64,000 bases of DNA from Onchocerca lupi (GCA_028564675.1 JAOVVO010000255.1:37785-101784); one strand, 5' to 3'. Shown: positions 23,544-37,404, counted from the first letter of the stretch. The notes: generated by a model from the sequence alone, not told the origin. Made by a program: numbers and translations.

Positions 23544-23606
23544 TTCGTTAATTACTACTGAATACAAGCATGGGAAACATGTTTATATTTAGTAGTAATT
23601 AACGAA
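23544..23606. ncRNA. 63-nt near-perfect hairpin (pre-miRNA-like or palindromic element)
   Basis: TTCGTTAATTACTACT (23544-23559) is the exact reverse complement of 23591-23606. The intervening sequence also pairs: CATG with CATG around a GGAAA loop, and only one C/A mismatch plus two G-U pairs break a stem of about 29 bp. Size and loop fit a miRNA precursor; the near-perfect symmetry also fits a small palindromic repeat. I do not recognise a known mature miRNA in it. Confidence 0.45.
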
Positions 23607-25341
23607 GAGTTTGTAATTAAAGTTGAGTTTATTTCGAACTTTAATTTTCGACATTTCTCTAAAGCTTCTCAGAATTGAAAAATATTTTTGCAATGTTAAA
23701 AAGAACAGATGTTTTCACTTCAACTCCTCGCCTAACGTTAAAGCATAAAGTAAGTATTATGAAGCAAAAGCATTATTTTTTACAGCTTTTGCAGAACATC
23801 TATTTTATAAGATAAAAATTATAAGGAACAAATTGTTTTCGACTGCTCAACTCTGAGATTGAACCTGAAATTATATCTTTTCTCTCCCAAAAATGGGGAT
23901 TTCGAAAAAGCAGCATGACAATCGCAAAAGTTCGTGCTAGACAAAACAAAAATGGTGCAGATGTCTGTCGATTTGAAGTTGCAGAAGAGATCAGACGAGT
24001 TCATCGATTCAAAAAATTTTTTTCACAATTATTTAGCCTCTCTTTTAGATTTTTCAAAATGAGTTTAATTTTTGCAATCTTACACTATACGTTTGTTTTT
24101 AAGCATTCGTTTTTATCTCACCCTACACTATATGGTAGTTTTTCTATTTGTGTGCAATATGGAAGGGATGATAATAATTTGTTCTGCCTCGTTTATCCAG
24201 AACTATCTTATCTTTGTGTAAAAGTTAGCCAATTGTTTGAACTTTTCGTTTCTATCCCTCCAGCCTTCTTTCTCTATCTAAATCTTCAAGTCAACTTGCT
24301 TTCTATGCGTACAGCTTTTTCTTCCAGTAGAGCCTGAAACTGAAATTTGCCATTACGCCATTACGAAGTCTTTCATTATCTCTAAAACAAACAAACAGAA
24401 CAACAATGAAGTCTTTCTCGTCCATTTCTGTATTTGATCCATTTTTCTAAACTTGAAGAAAGTTATTTCAATCGAATCCATCAATGAATTACGCAATATT
24501 TTAATGAAATGTAGCTTGATTCTCTCTCTATAGCATCATTGCAGTTGTTCAGTTTTGCAAGAAGATGTCTCTAAATTCAATCTTTAGAGTCTTGGTTTGA
24601 AGAATTCTCGTCATTTCTATGCAAGTAATCTTTGCTTCCGATATATTTTGTTTATTGATTAGATATTTAACAAATCATTAATTTGTCGTCTTATCATTTT
24701 CATCATCTGTTACAAGTTATAAGCAATTATTATTATTAGAAATTCTGATTTTCAAAAATAATCTCTGTGGCTGTAACTTTTTTAAATCAATTATAAATTT
24801 TCTTTAGTGCAGTCCATAAGAACAAATTAGTCTATTCTGCTATTTCCATCTAATTCTTGCAAGAAAATTGGAGTAGTTCCTTCAGATTAATTACGGTCAA
24901 GAATTGTTCATTTTGTAACTTTTAGCTGGCGGGAAGTGACATAGAAAATTCAAGCAGTGAGTCATTCATGTGTTCATTAGTTGAATTTCAGCTTTGCACT
25001 TTACCAAGTTAAGTTTGAGTAAAATTCGAGCGGAAATGTTAATACGTTTTCTAGATGTGCAACAATAAAACAAATAAAGGTTTTTAAGGAGAAAATTTCA
25101 AAAAAAAAAAACATATTAGTGTCAATTGACAAAAAAATTGATTAATTAGATACAGAAGCATAGTCCAAAGAATTCGCTTTACAAATTGCTTAAATTTTGC
25201 AAAATGTTAAATTTATTTAAGAAATTCAATCTCAAGAAGAAATAGCAATAATGTTTGTTATATCTTTTGAATAGATCATTTTCAAAATTTAAAAGCTTCC
25301 AAATGTTGAAAAAAGACTTTAGAAAATAACTTGTTTCCGGC

Positions 25342-25410
25342 TAACTTGTTCTTTTTATAACTTGTTCTCTTTTTATAACTTGTTCTTTTAAAATAACTTG
25401 TTCTTTTTAT
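25342..25410 (+). repeat. Short tandem repeat of TAACTTGTTCTTTTT units
   Basis: Four imperfect copies of TAACTTGTTC(T)n, about 17-20 bases each, lie head to tail. Confidence 0.8.
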
Positions 25411-26563
25411 CGACATAGAAAGGTCGGTCGTTTTCCAACTTCTACGAATAAGTTGATGAAATTATTTTATTTTTTTTCATTGAGAAGATGAGAAACCGGA
25501 AAAACAGATAGAAAGAAAAAAAGAAAACAAGAAGGAGCGTTGTTGAAATTCAAATTTTTTTGAAGATTGAGTTGCTCCATGAGATGGTGCAACGAAGAAT
25601 CGTTTCTATCGCCTGTCAAATAATCTTATTTTTCATATGCACGAAGACTCTTTGTAGCACCAATATAATTCCCAGTTTTAACGAAGCTTAGACATCAAAG
25701 ATTGTTGATGTAAGGAAAAACATAAGTGGGTTTTAAGAAATATTAAGTAAAAGAATTTTTATTCCAAGTTTGCAAATTTAATTGAAAATTTGAATTCGAC
25801 TCGTTTATCCATCTGTTTATTGAAGCATTGCAGAAAAATCTCAACGATTTAAACATATGAAGCCTTTTCGATCAGAGCTCATGATATCATTGCTGAGTCG
25901 TTTTGTTTTATTCATTTGTTGACTAAGTTTCCAAATCGTAAAAAAAAAGTACAGCTCTTTGCATTTTTCTTTATAGAAAGCAATTTCATGATCTCAGTGG
26001 TTGAACTTCAAAATACAGAGATTAAACTAAGATTGTGTTATGTGTATAAGTTCACATGATCGTCAGGACATGAAAGATGCAATCTGAAGGAGATAGCAAA
26101 GAAGCACTTCAGAGTTATAGATATTTGCACTTACATACACAAATAAATCTACTCACATTAATTCTCCTCAATTAGTCATTTTTTTTAAACAAATTCTGAT
26201 CAACCAAATTAATTCTTGTTAATATATAAGATTTAAATTTTGAGCTGGCAAAAGGATGTAATAACTAATTTGTGACTTTGAAGTTGGAACTTTTGATATT
26301 AAATAAATACTAAGGTATTTGAACAGGGACAGCTACCAAATTAATTGACTACTTGCACATTTTGATTAATCCAAAAATTACACTATGATCAAAATTTGTT
26401 CAATTCGTTATTATCATTTCTAGAAATTCCAACAGGTTGTTCAAGGAAAATGATATTATTTTATGCATAAATATAATACTTGACGTTTCTGTCGTGTTAA
26501 CACAGATTGCATGATATACGAATTTATTATTCAAATTGCAGGTGATTTGTTATAGCTAACAGA

Positions 26564-29500
26564 ATGCCCGCCCAACCTGTTCAAGAAAATGCTCAAGGTA
26601 AGCATTATTAGATTTTAGTAAATATTTGAATGATTTGAAATAATGTATTTTCGATTGAAATATATTTGAACTTCAGTTGCTTCAAGCAAGCTTTCTCCAT
26701 GATAGGATTGAAACTATATTTGTTTATTTTTTATTCGTCATTTCTCACAGTTAATGAGATGAGAAATAAGGAACAAGTTCCTTTTCCATCTCATTCGAGT
26801 GAGCTAGCTTTTCTGATTTCTTGTATTGAAATATATATAATTTTCTACCAAAATCAACTTTTTTGAATATCCAACGGCAAAATTTCGAAAGGATTCGGAA
26901 AGATTTATGAATTAATCTGTCTAAAAATGGACTTAAAACCAAATTCTCCGCATAACTCGATAGGAATCCTCGTTCATAAAGTTTCCAATTGAACCAGGCT
27001 TATCTGGCAGATTTTTAGTATATGGCATTTATCTATTTTCATCTCACTCTGCTTCTCCAAACTTCCACCTAAATTTTTAACCTCTATCGATTTTTATTTA
27101 ACAACTAATTTGAAATTTAATGAAACCGAAAATTCATTTTGTAATTATTTATGTTCAACTTTATTGCAAAATTTGAATGGTTTTATTCAAAACATATGAC
27201 GATATAAATTTGAACGGCTTTATTTTATGATGAGGTAACAAAATCGTGTCAAGTACATAGATTAATCGATAAAAAAGGATTTTCAATTTGTTTCGAAGTT
27301 TCAAAATTTTTGGTGCACAATTTCCAGCCGCATTACGTTAGCATATTCGAGAAATGTCTTCCCTGGCGAATCAATTTAAAATTTTCTTTAGTCTCGCTGG
27401 AACAAGTTTTTACAGGAAGAAGTATTTGCTCATTATTTGACGGAGAAAATGAATAATATTCCTGACTTTCACGAAAGAATAGACTTTCGAACACTTCATC
27501 AAAATTTGAGGACAAACAAGTTAGACGGATGATCAAGCAAACATGTCTCATTATTAAGAAATGACGACGATGTGTCGAATTGTTGACATAATTGCTTCGT
27601 GTAGCAGCGAGAACATGTCGATAAATGCTTTTCGACATAAATAATGAAAGGGTTATAGGTCATTCACAGAATCCATTAGTTTGGACCATCTGAATGATTC
27701 TGTTTCTGACCATGAAAGTGACTCATTATGCTAGATTTACCAGACTTTTTTCGAGTATTTTTGCTGCATATCTTGAAGCAGTATTAAATCCTATCCGTAA
27801 CAAATAGATATAATGTGTGCCGTTTAAATCAGATATCTGCTCAATTTTAGGCCTATTTTAAAGTATTCAGCAGAATTTTCCTTTTTTTTTTATTGCTTTT
27901 TATTGCACATCTTCTCCACAATACATCATTTCAGTTGAAATAGAAAGCTCAGAATATTTTTGAATTAATTGAAACTTCTACTTGTCAAGTATCGTCATTT
28001 TTAAAGTTAATCAGTATGCCTCACATGCAACATGAACGTCTCTTTTCTTTGGAATAGGAATATGTAAACAACATTTGCGCGAAGAACGCAGAACTGTTGT
28101 AACAAGCGATTTCAATGATATAGATCACTGATATCCGGAATTCCAGAGTAATCAGTATTACGATCAAATAATTCTCATTCTCTTCCATGAAATTATACGA
28201 TACTTCCCACTTATTACTATCCCATCAATTATTCCGATGCACTAAATTATCCGACAAAACCGCAAAATATAAATTATCGAGATCGAGGAGAACCGAAAGC
28301 TTACGGATCTTAATTATGGAAAATGATAAGAGAGCAATATCAAGCAGATGATGATTCTAGATTCGATTCTCACACTAGAATATTTGGAAATAATTATAAG
28401 ATCACAGAGAGACAGACGACCATGAATTGGAATATCTCTGATGTATCACGTTTGATTTCTGGATTCATCAAACGAGTAATAACAAGTCCTAATACAGGGA
28501 TAATTGAATATCACCTAAATAATTCCTGCGACAGTTTTAATAATAAAGACAGTTCACTGATACAAATAAAATCGCAAATCGACGTCGAAAAGTAGTTTAC
28601 TCCCTGTCATCAGAAGAAACCAGAAATAATCGGAAACAGCAAACGCAAAGAAAAAAAGCAGGGCATCAGAAATTTCGAGATACTTTCTTCAGTAAAAGAT
28701 ATCATAAAAATTCAAAATATGGATTCGCAGTAGCAGATAGTTTAAGGAATTTCGTGAAAAAAGCAAATTACCAGCTTTAAAAATTTATCCCGTTAAGGGA
28801 ATTCTAAGATAAAAGGTTGAAAATGGAAAAGAAATTGAAGAGGGAAGCATACTACGGATAGAAATCGATTTACAGCAAATAATTCACTTGAAAACTTCTC
28901 AAAAAGATATTTATAGCAAATAATTCAATTGCAAACTAATTCACGAAGACAGGAAAGATTTCAGTTTGATTCTAAATTTTTGGGAGAAGTCAAAAAAAAT
29001 GATAACAAAATTGGTGTCGCAATAAAAAGAACACTGAAAATGATTATCATCGGCGACTATTGTCGCACCGATATCCTGCTCATGAACGAAAGAACAAAGA
29101 AGAAAAGTTCATCAATTCATCAGTGGCACAAAGAGATCTTACTCAGTACCACTTCCTCCTTTCGCTTCGCTCTCTTTTAGAAAAACACTCAGAAATACTA
29201 GATGACAGCGATCGGCAAATGAATGGTTATGGAGCGGATACTATTACTATCAGTGGAAAAAATACTCAACAAAATGGTTTGAAAATTGGTAAAGTTTGCA
29301 ATGTTCGAAAATTTTAGAAATAATTCTTTAACAGTTTTTAACATTTATTTCTTTGTGTATTGCTTTCGACACTGCAGTCGAATTTCCATATATATTGAAG
29401 AAGTAAATCTGATTTTTTTCTCAAAAATTTTCGAATTTTGTTTTTCTTTCGAATCTTACTTCGTGACGAAGAACTATGGCTAATGATGAATTTTGTTTAA

Positions 29501-32500
29501 ATTTAAGAAAATTTCAAACAATAAAATTAAGTTACGAATTTTTGCTATTCGCAAATTTCCTTGATTTCGATAGATTTTTTAGCCTTTGAAATTTTCTTAT
29601 TTCCATCAAAGTTGCTGAGATCAATCCTAAATTATCTCAACAACAGAAGGATAAAAGGCACTTTCTCGTCGCACAAATGATGAAATGATAATTAAACTGA
29701 AATTGAGCTTAATTAGCTGGCGTCAAGTTTCTGTGTCTGTTTTTATACACATCCGCATGCACATCTCAATAAGTTTCACATTGTGTTTGTTTAGCTTTTG
29801 ATTATTTCTGCAAGAATAGTGTCCAGAAGCACAGCTTGGAAAAGGTGAAATTAGTTTTAATTTCACACTTCTTAATTATATGAATTTAAGGTCTGAGGGT
29901 GAAAGTAATATACAAATGTCACAAAAACTTTTCTGGATAAATTTTCTAATCATTTCAGCAACAATTATTCGAAACAAAATATTGCATTACAATACAAGTC
30001 ACTCGCATTTACAAGTCCTTTCATATTTCGGTAACCTAGATAATTTAAAAATAGTATTTGAGAATAGTAATGATCACTGTAAGAAGCCAGTTTGGTCACT
30101 GTTTCCATGGTACCAAAATATTCTTGGTATACTGTCGTCATCCAGTTTTAAGCAATATAAATTAATGATTATATGTGCATTCATTCATTAGTAAACAAAA
30201 TGAAAAATGCAGTATTAATTATTACTTTTCCAGCAATGCTTATTTTGAGATTAAGCATAAAGCAAAAAGAAAAAGATCAGAAAGGAATTTCAATTATTTA
30301 AACACCAAATAGTAGTGATGTGACATTTACATCTCACATTGCCGAACTAATTCCATATCAGCAACTTTTTGACATCTTATCATTGTTTCTTTGCTTTGTC
30401 ACATTTTCTATGTGACAATAAAACTTTTGCATGTGACAGTTGAATGGCCATTAGTTTTTGTCCATTGCATGCATTCATTGCAAGCGATAAACAAAAATTA
30501 ATAGCCACTCAGTTTTCCTCGGTTTAACTATCTAGTTTGCATTTTTGATGCTAAATCTGCAAAAAAAAACTTGAGCCATGGAATTATTTATATCACTAAA
30601 TGATCGGATGTTAGTTATTCCCAACTATACATACATATTTATCAATTCTTCAAATTTCATTACAAAATTTACACATCAGAAGGTAATTTGTCGATTAAAA
30701 AAAGATTTTTTGAGTTTTCTTTCTAAACAATTCTTTTGGTAAAAAATCTGAAAAAGTATAAAACATTTTTTCTTAATATATACAAAATATTATTGCAGAT
30801 GCAGATGATGCGCAAGCAAACGCAACAATGGAAACTCGAGTTGCAGGACAAGGACAACCTAAAAGAGTTGGCCGTTGGACGCTTGCTCAATTACGTCAAA
30901 CCGATGGTATTTTATTTTTTCTTAATTGCATTCATTTAATTAATTATTTAGATGTGTGTCTTTTTGTCATCCGTGCATTTATATTGAAGAACTACCTGCT
31001 TCTATGATTTCCATACTTGGAAGACCCGCTTCTTTCTCATTACAACATCTTTATTTTGATCAATGGTCAAAATTTTAATTAAATAATCCCATGCTTACTG
31101 AAAGCCAGATATCATCGATATGATGTCTAATTTATAATGTTGTGTAAACGTGAAATTAATAATAATGCGTGTCTAAAATAAGGTGTCCACGTCTTTCGGC
31201 CGTAATTCCTTACGTTTATGAATCATTTGCCGCACCGCTCATTAGCACGGTATTTGCATAAAATGATCTAGTTATGCGATGATTTTTGCTTTTGTCATTC
31301 TCAAAGAGAGATGAAAATTCGATTGTTCATAAATGAGTCAAATGGGTGCTCTGATCAACAGATCGACCATAGGATAGAAATTTGACTTCAGCTTACTGCT
31401 TTCTTTACATGCAAATTTAAATTTCTGCGTCATTAATAAGTTCTGCAATTATCATTTTTAAATTTTTATGTTTAAAAATCCTCCGAAACAAAATTTTTGG
31501 TACCGTTATCGATTTTCTAGATTTCAGCTATTAAATTTCGAACCAATTTCCAGGTATTATTCCATCGCAAGCTGGATGGAACAAAGGCGACTCGCAGAAG
31601 TTAATGACCAATTTTGGTACACCACGAAATACGCAAACTAAAGTGAAATCCGAAAATCTTGCGGTAATTTCTTTTGATTTTAAGTGCTAAAATTTCTTGG
31701 AAATTATAGCAATTGGAAAAACCATTGATAAAATTTCTGAAATTTCTTTTTGAGAACATAATAGAAAAAACTTTGCTCCCAATTTATATATTTTGAAATA
31801 AATTTGTTCGCAGGAAATACCAGAGGAAGTTTTAATGAGAACCCATGGTGAGGTTCGCCTGCAATCCGGTACAAACAAATTTGAATCACAACGAGGTATG
31901 ACTGGTTTCGGTACCGGTCGTGACGTGTGCCGAGAAGGTGTTCATGTCAATCAGGCACCTTCAGATCTACAGGTTTGCTTGCCTCTTTTTACTCCACACA
32001 TGTTTTCTCTAATTTTATATTTTTTCATTTAATTGCTCAAACTGACACCTAAAAATTACTTGTCTGCAAACTGATGTGGCGAAATTTAATAAAGATTCTC
32101 AAATTCAAAAATTCAGCCGCTTGATGAAGAAAAGATTCGCCTCAGTGATGGTATCGTTCGTTTGCAAGCTGGCACCAATAAATATGATTCACAAAAGGTA
32201 ATTAATTCAATAAAGATTTACCTAAAAAGTAAAGAGGTTGATGTTTTCAGGAATTATTTCAAAAATCTAATAGTTAATCTTTCACTTATAATAGTATTTT
32301 TGGCCAGTTATAGCCCTTCTTATTTTTCACTTTTCTATTCATTTTTTTTTTTTTTTTTTTTGGAATATTGAAATTGTAGGGTATGACGGGTTTTGGTACA
32401 GCTCGACGTGAAACTACAAAAATGACGGACTCAAAACATCCTGATTATGATCACGAACGTCCTGACCAATCTGAAATCCCACTTCAAGCTGGTACTAATA

Positions 32501-33652
32501 AGTTTGCTTCACAGAAGGTAATTTTTTATTATTCCGTTTTGGATTATAGCAGTGAATCTCATTACTGATGATACTAAATGCATTCACACAATAATAGTTT
32601 ATGATTGGATTCAATGGTGGACTAAAAAGTTTTGAAGAACATTCTCAAATATTCGTTCTTTTCAATCGTTTGTGGTGCAAAATTTTAACAAAAATTTAAT
32701 ATTTCGTCATGAAAGCTTGAAAAAGTGTTTTTCAGACTGAAAAATAGAAAATTGCAATCAACGATTTTTAGGGAATGACAGGATTTGGTACATCTCGACG
32801 TGAGACGACGAAAATTTGCGATTCGGCTCATCCTGAATACGATCCAGAGAGTAGCATCGATTCCAGCACAATCCCTAGCCAGATGGGTAGCAACAAATAT
32901 GCTTCTCAGAAGGGCATGACTGGTTTCGGACAACCACGTTGGGAGGTAACTGACTTGCCTATAATTTGTTTGCTTACGAATCATTTGAGGAAGCATTTTG
33001 AAATTACGAAAAAATTCCAGGTCTTGGATCCGTCAATCTCATGGCAGAATCGTAAAAGTCAAGGAATGGTCCGTTTGCAGTCGGGTACAAACCGGTAAGT
33101 TTACGATTGTAGATTTCTAGAACATTTGGCTGATTTAGAATTACCAAATAAGCTAGAAATAACCATTCTTGTTATTGAATTTATTTTTCTAGATTTGCAT
33201 CTCAACAAGGTATGACCGGTTTTGGTACGCCACGTAATACCACTTATGAGGCAGAAGCCGGTGAATTGCCTTATGAGGACATGAAGAAATCAGAAACAGT
33301 AATTCCATCACAAGCTGGCTGGAACAGAGGCGATTCGCAGAAGGTGAATTTTCTTGAATGAAATTAAATTCATATGTCAATTGAAGTGGAATACAGATTC
33401 TTTGTGAGAATTTTTAAAATTCACTGACAATTTTGAACATCTGTAAATCATCATTGAGTTTTACACTTTATTTTGGAAGTAATATAAAAACAAACAAATG
33501 ATCTTATTTTCTTTGCATGCCTTTTGAAAACAGTTTTGTTTCAGGGTATGACTGGATTCGGTGCACCACGTGACGTGAAAGGCAAGCATCTGAAACGTAT
33601 CTGGGAACTAGAATATCCAGAAGAAGCAGAAGCTTCCCTCGATCGACTTTAG
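26564..33652 (+). CDS. unc-87: UNC-87, actin-bundling protein with seven calponin-like repeats, 378 aa
   Basis: Exons are 26564-26597, 30799-30906, 31554-31663, 31814-31972, 32117-32197, 32380-32517, 32772-32945, 33021-33094, 33193-33343 and 33545-33652, all in phase. Seven CLIK repeats are legible, for example IPSQAGWNKGDSQKLMTNFG, VRLQSGTNKFESQRGMTGFG, VRLQAGTNKYDSQKGMTGFG, IPLQAGTNKFASQKGMTGFG and IPSQAGWNRGDSQKGMTGFG, ending in ...GAPRDVKGKHLKRIWELE. Seven repeats and about 375 residues match the short UNC-87 isoform of nematodes, which binds and bundles actin filaments and stabilises thin filaments in body-wall muscle. Acceptors at 26540 and 26561 (ATTGCAG, AACAG) precede the ATG, fitting trans-splicing. 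The first intron is 4.2 kb and holds a second candidate first exon. AATAAA at 33694-33699. Confidence 0.95.
29181..29288 (+). CDS. unc-87: Candidate alternative first exon of unc-87
   Basis: A canonical acceptor TCTCTTTTAG ends at 29180; 38 bases later an ATG (29219) opens MNGYGADTITISGKNTQQNG then LKI, and the exon ends at a GT donor (29289) in phase 1, the phase needed by exon 2 at 30799. The joined product would run ...NGLKI-DADDAQANAT. The neighbouring paralogue begins its first visible exon with SGLKIAHVDAPATA, so the same LKI-plus-acidic stretch appears there. An isoform from an internal promoter is the natural reading. No transcript evidence is available to me. Confidence 0.55.
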
Positions 33653-33699
33653 ATTTCAACCTCTTACCCACTCCTGAAATTTCTTACTCTAGCAATAAA

Positions 33700-36600
33700 A
33701 CTAAAACCTATGTCGGTCTTGTTTTACAACAGCTAAATATACATTTACTAATCACATTTTTTTGTCTAAAATGAAATGAATCAATTGATTTATTCTTGAA
33801 TTCTTATACCTATGGTGTTGGATAAATATTGTTCTAATTTTTACTTTTGTAGTTCACCCCTTTTGTTCGCTGAATTTTTAATTCGAAATTTGATATCATT
33901 TAGCTCGAATGACAATATGTCATTGATAGGAATTTCAGCAGAAGTGGGACACCATAAAATTTCAGATGTTCAAAGAAATTTATTTCTGGTTTTAAAAATT
34001 TTCCGGCTGCCAAAATTTTCGGATCTTTCAACTCTTCACTTTTTCGAAACTTTCATGAAAAAAAATTTATGTTTTATGCTCATTACGCTTGCAATTTCGT
34101 CCTTTTTTACGATGATTTTTATTATATTCTTTTGTAATGAATTGATTTCCGCTAATCAAATAATTAATTAATTTGTGAATTACCTTTTATATGACGACCA
34201 GTGTGTAAGCATCCCTTATTCTATCATAGAAAAATTTTGCAAAATACGACTTCAAACATCCGGGATATTGTACATTTGAATATACTTTATGATAATTTGA
34301 CCACAGTTTTGCTTTGCTTATTGATAATAACATGATATGATATAGATTAGTGTGGCATCTTTAAATGCGTATGTTTTCGAATGAGAAACTTTTTGTTTCA
34401 AGAAGAAAGCTGCCTAAATGTTACTGTAATTTACATATATTTTATTTATATGCCCAGTCAAATAATGCGATATTATTATTGCTAATGCTATGATTTCTAT
34501 GCTTATATTTATATTTCCATGCGATATTTTCAATAGGCTGAACAAAAAAATCACTGAATTGCTGTAACACGTAAAAAAGTCAGCAGTCCTTTTTTATAAA
34601 CATCTGGCAGCTCTATCGGATGTGCAAAAACAACTTACGTATTTTAACAGTGCAATTTTTGTCACAAAAATGATTAAAAATCTGAGTTTACCGAGGTTAG
34701 AAAAGATCAAAGATTGAGAGGGTCTATCTCTTCTTTATGCAAACTTCCTACTGATTTTTTCTGATTCGATGCGATTCAACTCAGAAGAGAAAAACTGTTC
34801 TTTGGATGTTAATATATACATATACATTTCACTCAGAACATCTCACTGGCAATTATGTTTAAACCTCTTTTGCAATAATCTTACAAGCTTGGGAACAGAA
34901 AGTGCACATCGAAAGATGTAGATCATAATTTATAAATCAGCTTAAGTTAGAAAGATTGCTGGCAGAAGAGATTGTTGTTACATAATTCAGATATCACTTT
35001 AACTGATTTCTACTATTTGTACAAATTTAGTCCGAATGGAATGGACTGAAGATTCCATCATGCATATCAACATGTTGCATACTGAGGAACTACAAGAATC
35101 TGCTGGAATAGTCTAAAGTTCATGACTTGAAATTGATTTCACATCAGTTTAACATTCTCATTCTTTCATCTTAAAATTTCTAATCAATGCTAGCAGTAAA
35201 TAGGCTTGTGCAGAGCCTTGGAATTTCAAGAAAAGCTTAAACTCAAACATCAAGTATTTATGAAATATCTTTCTTTTCTTGCCATCTCACTCTGTACGGC
35301 AATTTGCCATAGAAACCTTCACTCCGTAAATTTTCTTTGTACTACTTGCCATTAATCCTCTAAAAATTTATTTGCAGATAGCTTTATTAGAATGTTAACA
35401 ACTCGATCAATGAATGGATATTAATGCTGATTTTTTAATCGGCATCATATAGTCAATGCTCACTATCTAAGTGTATAATCAGTATCATCAAAAAATTCAT
35501 TTAGACAGTTTGTTTGACAAAGAAATATAATGTGGTTGACAGTGAACTCTGTTTGTCAATTGCAATTTTCATATTAGTATTTTCGACGAGTAGCTTTATT
35601 CTCGCATTTAAAATTTTGTAGGAACTTAGCTTTGTTTGACAGTTTATTGCAAGCAATCTCGAGTCAAAAAAAGTCAAGAGTCATCCCTTGGCGAAATTAT
35701 GAATTTTGCATATTATGCTGCCAATATTCCTTACATTTTTCTCTTAGCACTAATGAATAATCTTATAATGCTGCATCACAGACATTTCCCTTCTATTCTC
35801 CCATTCCTTTTCTTCTTTTAACATTCGTCTTTTATTGAACTATAATTGATGATTGGATTCAGCTGTACAATTTCCATCTCAAAGATAGATATTCTAGGAA
35901 AGAACGAAATTCAAAATTCCAGCAACTTCTTATCACAACACCATTTACTCCGAAAATTTGTTACCTTCATGTTTTTAGCAATCTTCATATCAGAATGATA
36001 AGCTGAATATTTAAAACGAAATGACATGCCTTGAATATAATAATCAGCTTAAGTCTCTCTTCCCAAGATCTTCTATCAGATGAGAAATCCTGAAGAAATT
36101 TCAACCTAGGATCATTAGGAAGTGTATATTGAATCAAAGTTCGCAGAATCGTTTTTTGTTTAAAATTCGTCCGTGTCTCAACATAAAGAATATCCTAGCG
36201 ATCAGTTTACTTGGATATTCTCTAATAAAAAATTTTGGCTCTGCTGATGACAGATAGCTGTGCTGTAAAATACAGTGAAAATTTTCATTTGAAAGCAAAC
36301 GGCAATACTACTTGGAAGCGCTGCCTTTTTGTGTATTTTAGTTAAAAAAGTGAGAGAAATTGAAGTGCTTTCACTATTATTAGCTACCAGTTACCTGACT
36401 GTTCATCATTCGATCACCGTTGCATTCTTCCAAGAAATAACAGGAATCTCCCTTCTTCCTCTACCTCATCTGGCAACAGCAATACTAGCGATATCTTGCA
36501 AAGATGTAGAAGGAGCTTGATCTCGAGCTCCTTAGAGAATCAGGTTTGTGTCAGTTAGAGGAGAAGAACCTTTATAACATCTACCATCCACATCAATATA

Positions 36601-37404
36601 TCCGTGCTACCACTCACAGATTAACAAAACTATTGCAAACCTATCGCCATCATATCATCAGCAATTGCTATTGTAGCAGTTAGATCATCCTTGTTGATCA
36701 TATAACGTGAACGAAACGTATGGCCAATTCTACCGAACTCACTTCACGTTAGTTTCACTTTACGTTTTTTGCAATATTTTAAAAGAGCCTTCGAACATTT
36801 CAGTATGACTATCGGAACAATTTTTTATCTCTGTTTGCATGTTATTCATCAATAATATGGTACTTGATACTGAACAATCTTCTTATATTGATTTCAGTCT
36901 TTACTAAATCCATTTTAATCCGCATTCAAATAAGAATTTGTTAGCATGCGGGACATATCTCTGCTTTAATAAAATTAATAAATTCTAATCAAATATGAAT
37001 ATTTTTTGACAAATATTTCATCTCCAAAAGTTCCTGTATGAATGATATTGTCTATTTTACATATAGGTATATCATATTTATTTAAATTTAATTCAGAATT
37101 GTTTTCTAATCAATTTGGCTTCCAGTACTGACAATTAGCTAATAAAAATATTGACTCGGCCCAGAAACAATTATCGTCAAGATAATCATTATTTTTCGAA
37201 ATAATTATATTTAAAGGAACGAAGTTTATTTAAATCCTTGTTAACTGTATTTTAGCCATATGTTTGAGTACTCACTATTTAGCTTAACTACAATCATTGG
37301 CATCGATCATGCTCTAAATTTAAGATTTATTTGTTTTTAAAGTAGTGAAATAGATTTTTCGACATGTATTTAAAATTGATCATAATTTCAGTGATTTGTT
37401 GCAG
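33700..37404. other. Spacer between unc-87 and its paralogue
   Basis: About 3.7 kb of AT-rich DNA that should hold the promoter and 5' exon of the downstream paralogue. A segment at 36380-36690 is GC-richer and shows coding-like frames (SSSTSSGNSNTSDILQRC, then LEEKNLYNIYHPHQYIRATT in another frame) but no complete exon in the phase required. Nothing else is supported. Confidence 0.4.

Larger units (their letters stand above)
19680..26540. other. Long intergenic region upstream of unc-87
   Basis: Nearly 7 kb without a convincing multi-exon gene. It contains an inverted repeat at 19853-19884, a GC-richer block at 21540-22220 with a small ORF, a 63-nt hairpin at 23544-23606 and a short tandem repeat at 25342-25410, each listed separately. 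A plus-strand open frame at 23915-24337 is AT-driven and I do not support it as a gene. This interval probably carries the regulatory DNA of the muscle gene unc-87. Confidence 0.5.

Noticed and set aside
23915..24337. Plus-strand ORF of 140 codons
   Set aside because: Phe/Leu/Ser-rich translation driven by T-rich DNA, with no leader acceptor, motif or poly(A) support.
27333..27638. Minus-strand ORF of 101 codons in unc-87 intron 1
   Set aside because: No family resemblance or splice context; the plus strand of the same DNA looks at least as protein-like.
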